Shown: positions 42,801 through 50,918 of the stretch, piece by piece
Layout: every line of letters starts with the position of its first letter
How positions within the stretch are numbered: position 1 is the first letter of the stretch
NCBI GenBank assembly: GCA_040386975.1
Contig: JAZKEO010000002.1
Span: 1-64,000 of the forward strand
From: M2408 sp040386975
GTDB taxonomy: Bacteria > Bacteroidota > Bacteroidia > Flavobacteriales_D > Crocinitomicaceae
Reading direction: 5' to 3'
Length of the DNA: 64,000 bases
Program-made: the position numbers and the translations under genes
The notes under the pieces: model-generated
What the model saw: the letters and a program-made list of their open reading frames with translations, nothing else
Told to the model about the DNA's origin: nothing
Database searches by the model: none

Positions 42801-43758
42801 AACTTGTTCAGGAGTAATTGAATTCTGTCCGGAAACCCCTGTTACAATTGGTGCTGGAACAGAAGGGACGGCTCAAGCTGGAAATAATTATGGTTGTCTT
42901 GGAAGTCAGCCAAACCCATATTGGTACTATTTTACAGTAAATCAAAGTGGTAATATCAATTTAGATTTAAATGCAGCTGCTGATATCGATTTTGCTCTAT
43001 GGGGTCCATATAACAATACTGCAGCAGCAGCTTCAGCTTGTGGTTCATATCCAGCCCCAATAGATTGTAGTTATTCTACTGCTGGTCTTGAAAGTATTGA
43101 TGCAACAGGTGCTTCAGCTGGAAAAGTTTATGTATTACTAATTACAAATTATGCTGATGTAGCTCAAAATATTTCTCTAGCATTTGATGACGCAAGTTCA
43201 TCGGGAGATTGTAATTGCAATATTGTTTTACCTGTTGAATTAACAAGTTTTACAGTAAATAAATTCGGGAAAAGTAATTATTTAAATTGGCAAACAGCGA
43301 GTGAAAAAAATAATGATTACTTTTTAGTACAACGTTCGATTGATGGTGATTTATGGGAAACAATAAAATTAGTTAAGGGACATGGAACAACAGATCATCA
43401 AAAAGATTATCAATATATTGATGAGAATCCTTTAGTTGGCTTATCCTATTACAGACTAAAACAAGTTGATTTTAATGGTGACTTTATATTTTCTGAAATT
43501 AAATCTGTTACAAGATCTACTTTTGTAGATCATTACATCTATCCTCAACCAGCACAAAAAGAATTTAAAATAAGTGCAGAAATTGGAAAAATTAATTCAA
43601 TCGAAATCATTGATTTAGTTGGAAAAAAATCATCTGTTGATTTTAAAGAAGAGAATAATGAATATGTTGTAAACATAGAGGGTTTAAATTCAGGAATATA
43701 CATTGTAAATATGATTAGTACATTTGGTATTATGTCTGAAAAAATCATAATTAGATAA
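39829..43758 (+). CDS. Giant secreted repeat protein with T9SS sorting domain
   Basis: A 1309-residue protein starting at the ATG at 39829 (MKYIYSIILISIFNLSLFAQ, signal peptide). After a first divergent unit come six ~137-residue units, each opening with a proline spacer plus NDxC or similar (TPPPPPxNDxC) and containing DDDVWFTFTATATxxN, then GLTIGQVYKIR. They resemble PPC-type bacterial pre-peptidase beta domains with paired cysteines. An eighth, different unit (NSTCSGVIEFCPETPVTIG) follows, then LPVELTSFTVNKFGKSNYLN and a C-terminal type A sorting domain (YIYPQPAQKEFKIS...GIYIVNMISTFG). Export by the T9SS is expected; a role in adhesion or surface coating is a guess. Confidence 0.88.
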   Translation: MKYIYSIILISIFNLSLFAQSDGCPGANSITPSASCTNVAYDVLGSFGNSALTQASCAGAGKDDGWFRFTASSTFTTITANAVGNSMVLALYAGTSCTPANGSELTCAAVAAGASGTISYATTNGSTYLIQIHRQSGNNSANVSGNICVWNSPAPPANDNCASPTAFPAIPVDGSCSTLSNQSTTNCTNSNVTPTGSCTSNTGTPDDDIWFSFTATATAHNIAATFISGNTNVVWQVFSGACGASMTSLMCTDNNAGGTVSGLTIGQVYKIRLYTNGAAATTTQTICLSTPPPPPANDNCSGGTAFPAVPTNGTCSTLSNQSTTALATNSNVTPTGACTSTSGTSDDDVWFTFTATATTTNLTATWVAGNTDVYWQVFSGACAGTMTSLLCTDNDAGGAITGLTIGQVYKIRMFSWSSTGYTTQNICLSTPPGPPVNNECAGALNVAVNAGQTCTSQTAGTVESATASGQANSCGGTPDDDVWFTFTATQTSHIVEINNAIGSTNDIMYSVFGGTCASLGASLLCDEIYTQGSGTVTGLTIGNVYRIRVFTWTATTAQNTDFNVCIQTPPPPPTNDNCSGATAVTVNAGITCTSQTAGTIEWSTPSGIALGSCFGTADDDVWYSFVASNTTHYIALNNVVGTTTDLYHSVYSGACGSLGAALICSDPNSSAVTGLTIGNTYYIRIYSWTATSNQNTDFNVCVTTPPPPPANDVCGTPLAFPVVPTNGTCATLSNQSTVSSTNSSITPTGTCTSNSGTPDDDVWFTFVATATTLVLNATYVSGSTDVYWQVFTGANCAGTATVFCSDNDNGGTMTGLTIGTTYRVRMYSYGSGVFTTQNICIQTPPPPPTNDECTAATSLTVSSTATCSSPTAGYITSSTASSQANDCYGTDDDDVWYSFVATGTSQYVGLSSVSGSTTDMMVAVYSGACNSIGSSILCENFYGTAGGSESVSGLVEGNTYRVRVYSYTSTTGQNVNFNICISTPPPPPVNSTCSGVIEFCPETPVTIGAGTEGTAQAGNNYGCLGSQPNPYWYYFTVNQSGNINLDLNAAADIDFALWGPYNNTAAAASACGSYPAPIDCSYSTAGLESIDATGASAGKVYVLLITNYADVAQNISLAFDDASSSGDCNCNIVLPVELTSFTVNKFGKSNYLNWQTASEKNNDYFLVQRSIDGDLWETIKLVKGHGTTDHQKDYQYIDENPLVGLSYYRLKQVDFNGDFIFSEIKSVTRSTFVDHYIYPQPAQKEFKISAEIGKINSIEIIDLVGKKSSVDFKEENNEYVVNIEGLNSGIYIVNMISTFGIMSEKIIIR
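40291..42800 (+). repeat. Six tandem ~410-bp coding repeats
   Basis: Unit borders marked by proline-codon runs followed by codons for ND/NE and Cys fall near 40291, 40696, 41122, 41531, 41941, 42358 and 42778, giving spacings of about 405-426 bp. The units are alike in protein but drift in DNA, so they are old rather than recent copies. Confidence 0.8.
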
Positions 43759-43779
43759 TTTAAAAAAAATCACATCATA

Positions 43780-43816
43780 AAAAAGTGCTTTTCAAATTGG
43801 AAGGCACTTTTTTTTT
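43780..43816 (+). terminator. Rho-independent terminator
   Basis: A 14-bp stem with two G-T pairs, AAAAAGTGCTTTTC (43780-43793) and GGAAGGCACTTTTT (43799-43812), loop AAATT, then more T. It starts 22 bp after the stop of the giant repeat protein. From 43817 to 44120 I see no gene; only AT-rich DNA with a TTTG (44066-44069)/TACCTTTA (44090-44097) pair, a near-consensus promoter. Confidence 0.8.
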
Positions 43817-44065
43817 GAATTAAAGCCAACGAATTATCTAGTAAATAAAAGTTAAAGAATAATAACTTAAAAACAATTCAATCCTTTCATCATTGATTTA
43901 ATTGCAAGTTTGGGATGAAATTTAGTCTCTTATTTTTTCTTAAAAAAAATATTCTGCGGAGGATACTAAATTTTTATTAAAAAATACTAAATAGTATGCG
44001 TAAACTATGGTTTGATAATTGTGAGTGCTGTTTTAAATAATTGTTCAGAAATACTTCCATTATTC

Positions 44066-44097
44066 TTTGACATTGTTTTATTTTCCTCCTACCTTTA
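44066..44097 (+). promoter_or_regulatory. Near-consensus promoter for the second giant secreted protein
   Basis: TTTG at 44066-44069, a 20-bp spacer, TACCTTTA at 44090-44097 (one mismatch to TAnnTTTG). The ATG at 44121 follows 23 bp later. The frame-extending TTG at 44067 belongs to this -33 element. Confidence 0.4.
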
Positions 44098-44120
44098 TAT
44101 CAAACTCTAAAAATATAAAT

Positions 44121-47100
44121 ATGAATTTAAAATTTACAATTTACGTATTTTTTGGATTATTAACGGTGCTAAAGAGTAGTACATTAGTAGCTCAATGTTC
44201 CGTTACTGCCCCAACTGATGTTACGATCAATTGTGGTCAATCAACATCTTTAGTGGCAAACACTAATATCCCCACATATTCCTATACAAGTTCTTCATGT
44301 CCACCAGTTGCAATTACAGGCACAAATGCCTTCCCAACCGCTTGTGATGACTGTGTAACGGGTGATATTAATATTGGTTTTCCTTTCAATTTTTATGGTA
44401 ATACTTATACAAATTTGAGGATTCAATCCAATGGTATTGTTGGTTTTGGTGGCTTAACATATACTGGCTTTTCTGGTTTTACAATTCCTGCATCAGGAAA
44501 TCCAAATAACTACATTGCTGGTTTGTATGCTGATATCGACATTAGATGTGGTGGTACAATAACTTACCAATTAGTAGGAACTTCTCCTAATAGAAAATTT
44601 GTAGTTAGTTATAACAACGTTGCTCCTTATGGAAGTGGTAGTCCTACTTGTGATGGAACGGGAACTGCATCTTTTCAAATAATTTTGAATGAAAATGGTT
44701 CCTTTCAAACCATCATTACACAACTTTCATCTAATTGGGAATCAACATGGGGTACTGAAATAACTCAAGGTGTGGAAAACATTGATGGTACTTATGCAGT
44801 TGCTACTTCAGGGAGAAACGATCAAACGCAACCAGGAATAGGGCCTGGAGCAACAGATTGTTATATCTTTAATCCAGGTGTTTGTGTTTTCCAGAGATGG
44901 GAATTAAATGGTGTTTCAGTTTCAACAAATCCAACTTATTCTGTAAACCCTACTGTAACAACAGCTTACACTGCCGTTTGGAATTGTGCGGGTTCTACTT
45001 GTTCAGATAATACTTCGGTAATTGTTAATGGACCAACAATCACACCTGCAGGCGTTGTCAATAATTCAAACTGTTTAACTGCGAATGGCTCTTTTAACCT
45101 TTCATTAAACAACTTTGCAAATGGTACTTATACCTTAAATTATACATTGGGTGGAGCCGCCCAAACAAGGTCTGTTACCATATCCAGTTCCTCTCAACTT
45201 GTTAGCTTCACTGGTCTAAATGTAGGAACTTATGCCAATTTTTCAATTACTTCAGGCTGTAATAGTGCTGCCTATGCTGGTCCAATATCTATTATCAACG
45301 CTTTTGTAACACCAATAATTAGTGTAGGATCAATTGTAAATGGTTCAGACTGTACAACTCCAAATGGATCTTTTACAATTTCTGTTTCTGGATTATCTGC
45401 AGGAACACATACAGTAAACTATTTGAATAATGGTGCTGCCGCTTCTACCACCGTAACAGCGGGTGCTTTAACCAATATTGCTCAAAATACCACATTTAAT
45501 TCTGGTACATTTAGTTCGGGGAATCCGACATTTAATAGACCATCAACGTATGACTGTCCAAATTCTTTTGGGACTGCAGTATATTATAATGCATACACCT
45601 TTGTTCCCTCAACAACAGGTTCATATACCTTTAACAATACTTTCTCAGGTGATGGATACGGACTTTTATATCAAACATCTTTCAATCCAGCGAGTCCATG
45701 TAGTAATTTTTTACTAGCAGATGATGATGGAAACGCGGGTTCAGACCCAAGATTAACTAGAAATTTAACAGCTGGTGTAACTTATGTGCTTGTAACAACA
45801 ACTTTTGCAAATTCAACTACAGGAAACTTTTCTTGGCAATATACTGGACCTGGAGGGGCAACAATTGGAGCTTCATCAGGAGTAGTAACTTCTGTTATCA
45901 GTGGATTATCGGCTGGAACCTATACTAATTTCACTATAGGTACTGGTTGTAACGCTTTCACTTTACCTGGTCCAATAAGTATTACAAGCCCAGGTGCACC
46001 TTTAACAACGGGAGCAACTGTTTGTGTAGGCGGTTCTGGTTCCTTAGTCAGTCCTACAGTTTGTGGTGGTGGAAGTCCACAAACTCAAACAGCTACTGGA
46101 AGTGGAGGAACTTCAAATACTACTGCATATACAGGAGGTACAGATATAAATATTGCTTTCCCAGCTTTACCAGGTGGTGCAACAGTAACTGCCGTTAATG
46201 TAAGAATCTCATATACTTCTTCATATGCTTCTGAGTTAAGAGTTGAAGCAGATCCACCCGCAGGAACTACACAAACTGATATAGCTCCAAGTGGAACTTC
46301 AAATGTTGCACTTGGAACATGGTCAACCGCTAATAATCCTGTTGGGAATTGGAGATTTAGATTCAGAGAAACTTACGATGATGCTGGTACAGATGCAACT
46401 ATTACAAATATAACCATTACTGTAACCTATACGCTACCTTCTACAATTCAATGGTATACTGTCGCTTCTGGAGGTACAGCAATAGGATCAGGTACACCCT
46501 TTAATCCAGTTGGAGTTTCAGGTTCAGGTTTAGCGAATACAAATACATCAGGTTCAACAACCTATTACGCTGCTTGTAGTAGCTCATCTTCTTGTAGAAC
46601 AGCAGCTACTTTTTTAATAAGTCCTGCTTCTACTGCTCCAACAGGAGTAATTGGAGGAACAACAGTTTGTCCCGGCACATCTGTAACATTAGGAATAACT
46701 GGAGGAAGTTTAGGAGTAGGTTCAAATTGGGAATGGTCTACAACAAATTTCGGTTCGGTTGTCGGAACAGGATCTACTTTAACTGTAACACCAATAGCCA
46801 ATACTACGTATTACGTAAGAGCCTCTGCTATTGGATCATGTGCAGCAACCGCAACAGTTAATGGTGCAATAACAATTTCTAGCACTTCAAGTAATTTAAG
46901 TACAAACAATCAAACTAAAACATGTATAGTGAATCAAAACGGCTATGTTCATTTTTATTCTGATGCTACTGTTGGTACAGCTGGTCAATTAATTCTTTCA
47001 ATTAATTCTTTAGGTCAAAATTTAGGGAATGTAAAGGTAACATCTTTTGTAAATGCGCAAAATAACGCAATTGCTGTTCCTGCATGTGGTGCTTACGCTT

Positions 47101-48041
47101 CAGTTATTACTCATGCAATGGGTAGAAGATGGCTTGTAGATCCAGAATTTCAACCCGTTACTCCAATTACTGTAGCTCTACATTTTAAATCTGCTGAATA
47201 TACTAAATTACAAACTGCCGCTAATGGAAATGCAAATCCTGATGATAACCTAAGTGCGATAGGTGATTTAAAATTGAGTAAGTATTCAGGACCTTTAAAC
47301 GAAGATAATGTATTTGCCAATAATTGTGTTGAAAACGGTGGAAACGGTGGAACTACAATTCACAGTCAAAGCTCGAACTTGGATACAGATGTTTTCATTG
47401 CAACGATGGGTAACAACCAAAGCACAACAATTTTTTCAATTCCAAGTTTTTCAGAATTGTGGTTACATGGAACTAATGGGAGTATACCTTTACCGGTAAC
47501 ATTATCTTCCTTTAGTGGTCAATGCAACGACAATGATGTTACCTTGAAGTGGACAACACAATCTGAAACTAATTCTAAAAAATTCATTATTGAAAAGTTA
47601 AGAGACGGAATTTGGTATCCAATTGGAGAGGTTTTATCTGCTGGAAGTAGCAATGGTGAAAAATCTTACAGCTTTAAAGATAATTTATATTCATCAGCTG
47701 AAAATTATTATCGTTTAAATCAAATAGATTTAAATGGGATATCTACTGTTTATGAGGAGCTTTTAGTATCATGTAATATATTGTTAAATTCACTCTCTAT
47801 TTTCCCAAATCCTAATGAAGGTGAATTTACAATTGAAATCAATAGTATTAACTCGATAAAAAATGCTAATATTGTTATTTCTGATATTTCAGGTAAAATT
47901 ATTTATAGCGAGTTAGTATCTTTAAATAAAGGAGTAAACCAGTTTCATTTAAATAAATTTGATTTGTCTACTGGAACCTACCTAGTCCATTTAAAGAATT
48001 TAAACGAAGATTTCAAGCCTTCTCTTTTAATTAAAAAATAA
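44121..48041 (+). CDS. Giant secreted multidomain protein with T9SS sorting domain
   Basis: A 1306-residue protein starting at the ATG at 44121 (MNLKFTIYVFFGLLTVLKSS, signal peptide). The N-terminal third holds a nidogen/lectin-like beta region (FPFNFYGNTYTNLRIQSNG, IVGFGGLTYTGF). Ig-like repeats follow (TYTLNYTLGGAAQTRSVTI, THTVNYLNNGAAASTTVTA; each preceded by NGS-F). A proprotein-convertase P-like domain follows (INIAFPALPGGATVTAVNVR...NPVGNWRFRFRETYDDAGTD). Then more Ig-like segments, LPVTLSSFSGQCNDNDVTL and a type A sorting domain (LSIFPNPNEGEFTIEI...STGTYLVHLKN). It is expected on the cell surface through the T9SS. The role is unknown; adhesion is likely by composition. Confidence 0.85.
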   Translation: MNLKFTIYVFFGLLTVLKSSTLVAQCSVTAPTDVTINCGQSTSLVANTNIPTYSYTSSSCPPVAITGTNAFPTACDDCVTGDINIGFPFNFYGNTYTNLRIQSNGIVGFGGLTYTGFSGFTIPASGNPNNYIAGLYADIDIRCGGTITYQLVGTSPNRKFVVSYNNVAPYGSGSPTCDGTGTASFQIILNENGSFQTIITQLSSNWESTWGTEITQGVENIDGTYAVATSGRNDQTQPGIGPGATDCYIFNPGVCVFQRWELNGVSVSTNPTYSVNPTVTTAYTAVWNCAGSTCSDNTSVIVNGPTITPAGVVNNSNCLTANGSFNLSLNNFANGTYTLNYTLGGAAQTRSVTISSSSQLVSFTGLNVGTYANFSITSGCNSAAYAGPISIINAFVTPIISVGSIVNGSDCTTPNGSFTISVSGLSAGTHTVNYLNNGAAASTTVTAGALTNIAQNTTFNSGTFSSGNPTFNRPSTYDCPNSFGTAVYYNAYTFVPSTTGSYTFNNTFSGDGYGLLYQTSFNPASPCSNFLLADDDGNAGSDPRLTRNLTAGVTYVLVTTTFANSTTGNFSWQYTGPGGATIGASSGVVTSVISGLSAGTYTNFTIGTGCNAFTLPGPISITSPGAPLTTGATVCVGGSGSLVSPTVCGGGSPQTQTATGSGGTSNTTAYTGGTDINIAFPALPGGATVTAVNVRISYTSSYASELRVEADPPAGTTQTDIAPSGTSNVALGTWSTANNPVGNWRFRFRETYDDAGTDATITNITITVTYTLPSTIQWYTVASGGTAIGSGTPFNPVGVSGSGLANTNTSGSTTYYAACSSSSSCRTAATFLISPASTAPTGVIGGTTVCPGTSVTLGITGGSLGVGSNWEWSTTNFGSVVGTGSTLTVTPIANTTYYVRASAIGSCAATATVNGAITISSTSSNLSTNNQTKTCIVNQNGYVHFYSDATVGTAGQLILSINSLGQNLGNVKVTSFVNAQNNAIAVPACGAYASVITHAMGRRWLVDPEFQPVTPITVALHFKSAEYTKLQTAANGNANPDDNLSAIGDLKLSKYSGPLNEDNVFANNCVENGGNGGTTIHSQSSNLDTDVFIATMGNNQSTTIFSIPSFSELWLHGTNGSIPLPVTLSSFSGQCNDNDVTLKWTTQSETNSKKFIIEKLRDGIWYPIGEVLSAGSSNGEKSYSFKDNLYSSAENYYRLNQIDLNGISTVYEELLVSCNILLNSLSIFPNPNEGEFTIEINSINSIKNANIVISDISGKIIYSELVSLNKGVNQFHLNKFDLSTGTYLVHLKNLNEDFKPSLLIKK

Positions 48042-48064
48042 ATTGTCTAACATAAATTTAAAAA

Positions 48065-48412
48065 ATGAAAAAAATACTTCTAATTTTCTCGCTGCTCTTT
48101 ACATTTAACAATGTATTTTCTCAAGTAGAATCACCTTATTATGATAAAGCTAACGAGCAATTGATCCAAATGATAAAATATTTTGATGGTTTAAGTTTAC
48201 CCTTGAATGAAACTCAAAAAGCTAATATTTTAAAGATAAACATAGGTGTTCTCGATAAAACTCAGGGAATTAATTCATCTGAATCCACAGATGAGGAAAA
48301 GAAATCTAATTTAAATAACATTAAATTAGCCCATGAAAAGTATATCTTAAAACAACTTTCTGATCCACAAAAGGAAAAATATAAAGATTGGATTACTTCA
48401 GATTCTAAGTGA
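48065..48412 (+). CDS. Small exported helical protein, unknown function
   Basis: A 115-residue protein with signal peptide MKKILLIFSLLFTFNNVFSQ. The mature part is helical: MIKYFDGLSLPLNETQKANI and YILKQLSDPQKEKYKDWI. The 'LNxTQKxxI...LSxxQKxKY' pattern recalls the LTxxQ motifs of Spy/CpxP-type periplasmic chaperones, but the match is weak. It begins 23 bp after the giant secreted protein and is followed by a terminator, so it is probably the last gene of that transcript and might assist its passage through the periplasm. Confidence 0.65.
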   Translation: MKKILLIFSLLFTFNNVFSQVESPYYDKANEQLIQMIKYFDGLSLPLNETQKANILKINIGVLDKTQGINSSESTDEEKKSNLNNIKLAHEKYILKQLSDPQKEKYKDWITSDSK

Positions 48413-48431
48413 TTTTCAAATTAAGTTTTGT

Positions 48432-48460
48432 AAAGGTTGCTCAAATTGAGCAGCCTTTTT
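48432..48460 (+). terminator. Rho-independent terminator
   Basis: AAAGGTTGCTC (48432-48442) pairs with GAGCAGCCTTT (48448-48458; one G-T pair), loop AAATT, followed by T. It lies 20 bp after the stop of the small exported protein. Confidence 0.8.
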
Positions 48461-48573
48461 AATTTATTAATTATAATTTTATCAAAAATTATCTTTAAAA
48501 CAATTGAAATAGTTAAATAATACATTTGATTTTCAGTATTTTATGGATTTTTATTATTTTTTCACAAAAATCA

Positions 48574-48604
48574 TTTGTAAGTATATAAAATAGTCGTATA
48601 TTTG
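48574..48604 (+). promoter_or_regulatory. Canonical promoter of tRNA-Asp
   Basis: TTTG at 48574-48577, a 19-bp spacer, TATATTTG at 48597-48604: an exact match to the consensus. The tRNA begins about 95 bp downstream, so a 5' leader must be processed. Confidence 0.78.
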
Positions 48605-48699
48605 CACACGCTTTTGAACAAAAGCTCACATAAAATATTCAATTGTTAAACACAATTTTTGAATTTAGCTGTTGCTAAAGATTGAAAAATTAAAAAATT

Positions 48700-48773
48700 G
48701 GTTTGGTAGTTCAGTTGGTTAGAATACATGCCTGTCACGCATGGGGTCGCGGGTTCGAGTCCCGTCCAGACCG
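48700..48773 (+). tRNA. tRNA-Asp (anticodon GTC)
   Basis: A 74-nt cloverleaf. The acceptor stem GGTTTGG pairs with CCAGACC (one G-T pair). D-arm: TTCAGTTGGTTAGAA. The anticodon stem CATGC/GCATG frames loop CTGTCAC with GTC at 48734-48736. The T-arm CGGGTTCGAGTCCCG is perfect. The discriminator base is G, as required for tRNA-Asp. CCA is not encoded. Confidence 0.98.
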
Positions 48774-48794
48774 CAAAAAATAATTGAATATTAT

Positions 48795-48826
48795 AAACCC
48801 TCGATTTTAATTGAGGGTTTTTTTTG
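48795..48826 (+). terminator. Rho-independent terminator of tRNA-Asp
   Basis: A 12-bp stem with one G-T pair, AAACCCTCGATT (48795-48806) and AATTGAGGGTTT (48809-48820), followed by T. It ends the tRNA transcript. Confidence 0.88.
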
Positions 48827-48855
48827 TGGAATAAACTTTTGTGGAATAAACTTTA
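48826..48855. repeat. Tandem 15-bp direct repeat, two copies
   Basis: GTGGAATAAACTTTT is followed directly by GTGGAATAAACTTTA. It lies between the tRNA terminator and the end of the SpoIIM-domain gene. Confidence 0.8.
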
Positions 48856-48871
48856 GACAATTCGAATAGAT

Positions 48872-50803
48872 TTACTTCTTAACTTCAAAATCAACCTCAT
48901 TTTCTTTCACACGACTTCTTTTACCAAAGTTTCGGAATTCATTTCTGAGTCCTGAAGCTGTTTCTTTTTCGTGTTCATTGTAAGCCAAAAAGTGAACTGA
49001 AATAATCCATAGAGGAAAAACAAGTAATATAAAAAGAATATAAACCAGTTGTCGGATGTAATTTGACCAATACCAGGGTTCGAAACCAAAGGTATTACAA
49101 ACGTTTTTTACAAAATCACTCAACATATCAAGCAAATCTCTAATTGGTGGTGCTGATAATAAATTCCCATCGTGAATACTTCCAACAAAAGCGATTGGTT
49201 GAATGAATAGGGCAAAAATTAAAGTGAAAACAATTAAGGTAAGCAAGGAATTTCCGTAAGATCGCATGCTGTATTTCCAACCCAAACTAAACTTTTTCCC
49301 AAAAGAATCTTTTAAAATTCCTGCTACGGTTCCATTCAAGTAAAATAAGGGCAAAGCAAACAAAATCAAGAAATACCAATACCAAGGAATATAGGAAATT
49401 GTGTAAAATAAAAGTAAATTACCAAAACAAACTGGAACGATTCGTTTTATTAAAAACAGGAAAAAATCTTTCCATTTAAAAACTTGATCCATTGTTGAGA
49501 AAGTAAAGGAAATAGACACAAATAGAATAGCAAAAATAATTGCCCACAAGAAATTAATTAGTATTTCTTGCACATTATTATAACCAAAACCCATCATAAT
49601 TTCAAGCTGTTTAGACCAATCAAACCAATGATTTGTTAACATTAAATCTTTGTGTAATTCATTTTGAAAATAAGTCAAAATTAAAATCAATGGAAAAACA
49701 AAAAGCATGTTTATTTTGAAAAACTTACTGAAATGAATGCGGTAAAAACGAAAAGTATCTGAAATTATTTGTCCAATCGTTCTGATTTTTTGCAAATTAA
49801 AGCCCGTATTAGGGAAAATATTCACCGTTTCTTCTTCATGAATTAACTCGGGGTACTTTCGAGCAACAAGAATCGGATAAATTACGTAATAAAACAAAAT
49901 GATTCCAAAAGAAAGTAGAATTAATACCCATTTTGTCCACTCAGCTAATTCCAAGTAATTTGCTGTTACATAACTTTCTAAAAATCCAGCAAGAATGATG
50001 AAAGGAACCAAACTCAACATGATTTTCAAGCCACGCTTGGCAGAAAGTTGCAAGGATTGTAAACGCGAATAATTCTTGGGGAAAAGCCAACCATTTCCCA
50101 TCGTTATTCCAGCACCAGCAGCCAAAACCAAAGCGGAAATTTCAAAAGCACCATGAATCCAAATCCCTAAAAAGGAGGTTATTAAAAGTCCTTTTGTAGC
50201 AAAATAATACTGAAATGTCCCAATCATAATCGAATTTTGGAACAAAAAAATGTGTGATCCGATAGTAAAAAAGATTCCGAAAATAAAGGTATAAAAAGCA
50301 ACTTTTAGATTATTTGTAGTAATATCTATAAACATGGCGACGTTACTTTCTGTATTGTAAACCGCCAAAGGATTACCTTTCGCAATATTATATTCAGTCA
50401 TTTCAACATAATCACTTCCCAAAACAGTTGCCGTAAAATCGGGATCAAAATGTGTTGTTACAGCACCAATAATTGCCCAAATTGAAAAAATAATCAAGGT
50501 GAAAAGCAAGTTTTTCCGTGCACGATAAATCTCCAATGGCAAAGAAACTTTCCAAACGGTAATAACTTTTTTAAGAGATTCACCTTTTTGAATGTGTAAA
50601 CTCGTATAAACACGCTGAGCTAATTGATTCAAATAAACACGAACTGTTCGACGGTTATAAAAGGTTTGAGCATAACTCAAATCATCGGTAATATCCATAT
50701 ACAAGGAACTCAACTCTTCTGGGTCTTTTGACTGACTTTCAGAAAGTTGCTCAAAGCGGTGCCACTTTTCTTTGTTTTGCTCTATGAATTTTGTTTCTTT
50801 CAA
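48872..50803 (-). CDS. SpoIIM-domain (DUF95) membrane protein fused to a second membrane domain
   Basis: A 643-residue protein. Residues ~1-325 match the stage II sporulation protein M family seen in non-sporulating bacteria: KFIEQNKEKWHRFEQLSES, RARKNLLFTLIIFSIWAIIG, then IWIHGAFEISALVLAAGAGI near residue 215. Proteins of this group usually end about here. The second half adds some 300 residues with about six transmembrane helices, opening with RTIGQIISDTFRFYRIHFSKF, which resembles membrane domains found in separate Bacteroidetes proteins. A fusion is therefore likely. The start is TTG at 50803, where MKETKFIEQN aligns with the usual N-terminus. The function is unknown; SpoIIM relatives often pair with RDD and MoxR genes, not seen here. 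Confidence 0.78.
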   Translation of the reverse strand: MKETKFIEQNKEKWHRFEQLSESQSKDPEELSSLYMDITDDLSYAQTFYNRRTVRVYLNQLAQRVYTSLHIQKGESLKKVITVWKVSLPLEIYRARKNLLFTLIIFSIWAIIGAVTTHFDPDFTATVLGSDYVEMTEYNIAKGNPLAVYNTESNVAMFIDITTNNLKVAFYTFIFGIFFTIGSHIFLFQNSIMIGTFQYYFATKGLLITSFLGIWIHGAFEISALVLAAGAGITMGNGWLFPKNYSRLQSLQLSAKRGLKIMLSLVPFIILAGFLESYVTANYLELAEWTKWVLILLSFGIILFYYVIYPILVARKYPELIHEEETVNIFPNTGFNLQKIRTIGQIISDTFRFYRIHFSKFFKINMLFVFPLILILTYFQNELHKDLMLTNHWFDWSKQLEIMMGFGYNNVQEILINFLWAIIFAILFVSISFTFSTMDQVFKWKDFFLFLIKRIVPVCFGNLLLFYTISYIPWYWYFLILFALPLFYLNGTVAGILKDSFGKKFSLGWKYSMRSYGNSLLTLIVFTLIFALFIQPIAFVGSIHDGNLLSAPPIRDLLDMLSDFVKNVCNTFGFEPWYWSNYIRQLVYILFILLVFPLWIISVHFLAYNEHEKETASGLRNEFRNFGKRSRVKENEVDFEVKK

Positions 50804-50918
50804 TGTGTAGGTAAATATAAATATTTTTCTCTTTGAAATTTATTATGCTAATTTAATTTTTTTTACCACAAAGACAAAAAGGCAATAAGCTTCACAAATT
50901 ATTCCTTGATTTTATTTC

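Noticed and set aside
43817..44065. AT-rich intergenic stretch considered for a small RNA or small gene
   Set aside because: No promoter-terminator pair and no frame with a family motif; short TACTAAAT-like words are likely chance.
46565..46801. 78-residue minus-strand frame opposite the second giant secreted protein
   Set aside because: It is antisense to a clear coding sequence with repeated codon patterns; such shadow frames are common opposite Thr/Gly-rich repeats.
48700..48871. tRNA-Asp plus direct repeats considered as an active attachment site
   Set aside because: There is no integrase, no displaced tRNA end, and the repeat is not part of the tRNA sequence.
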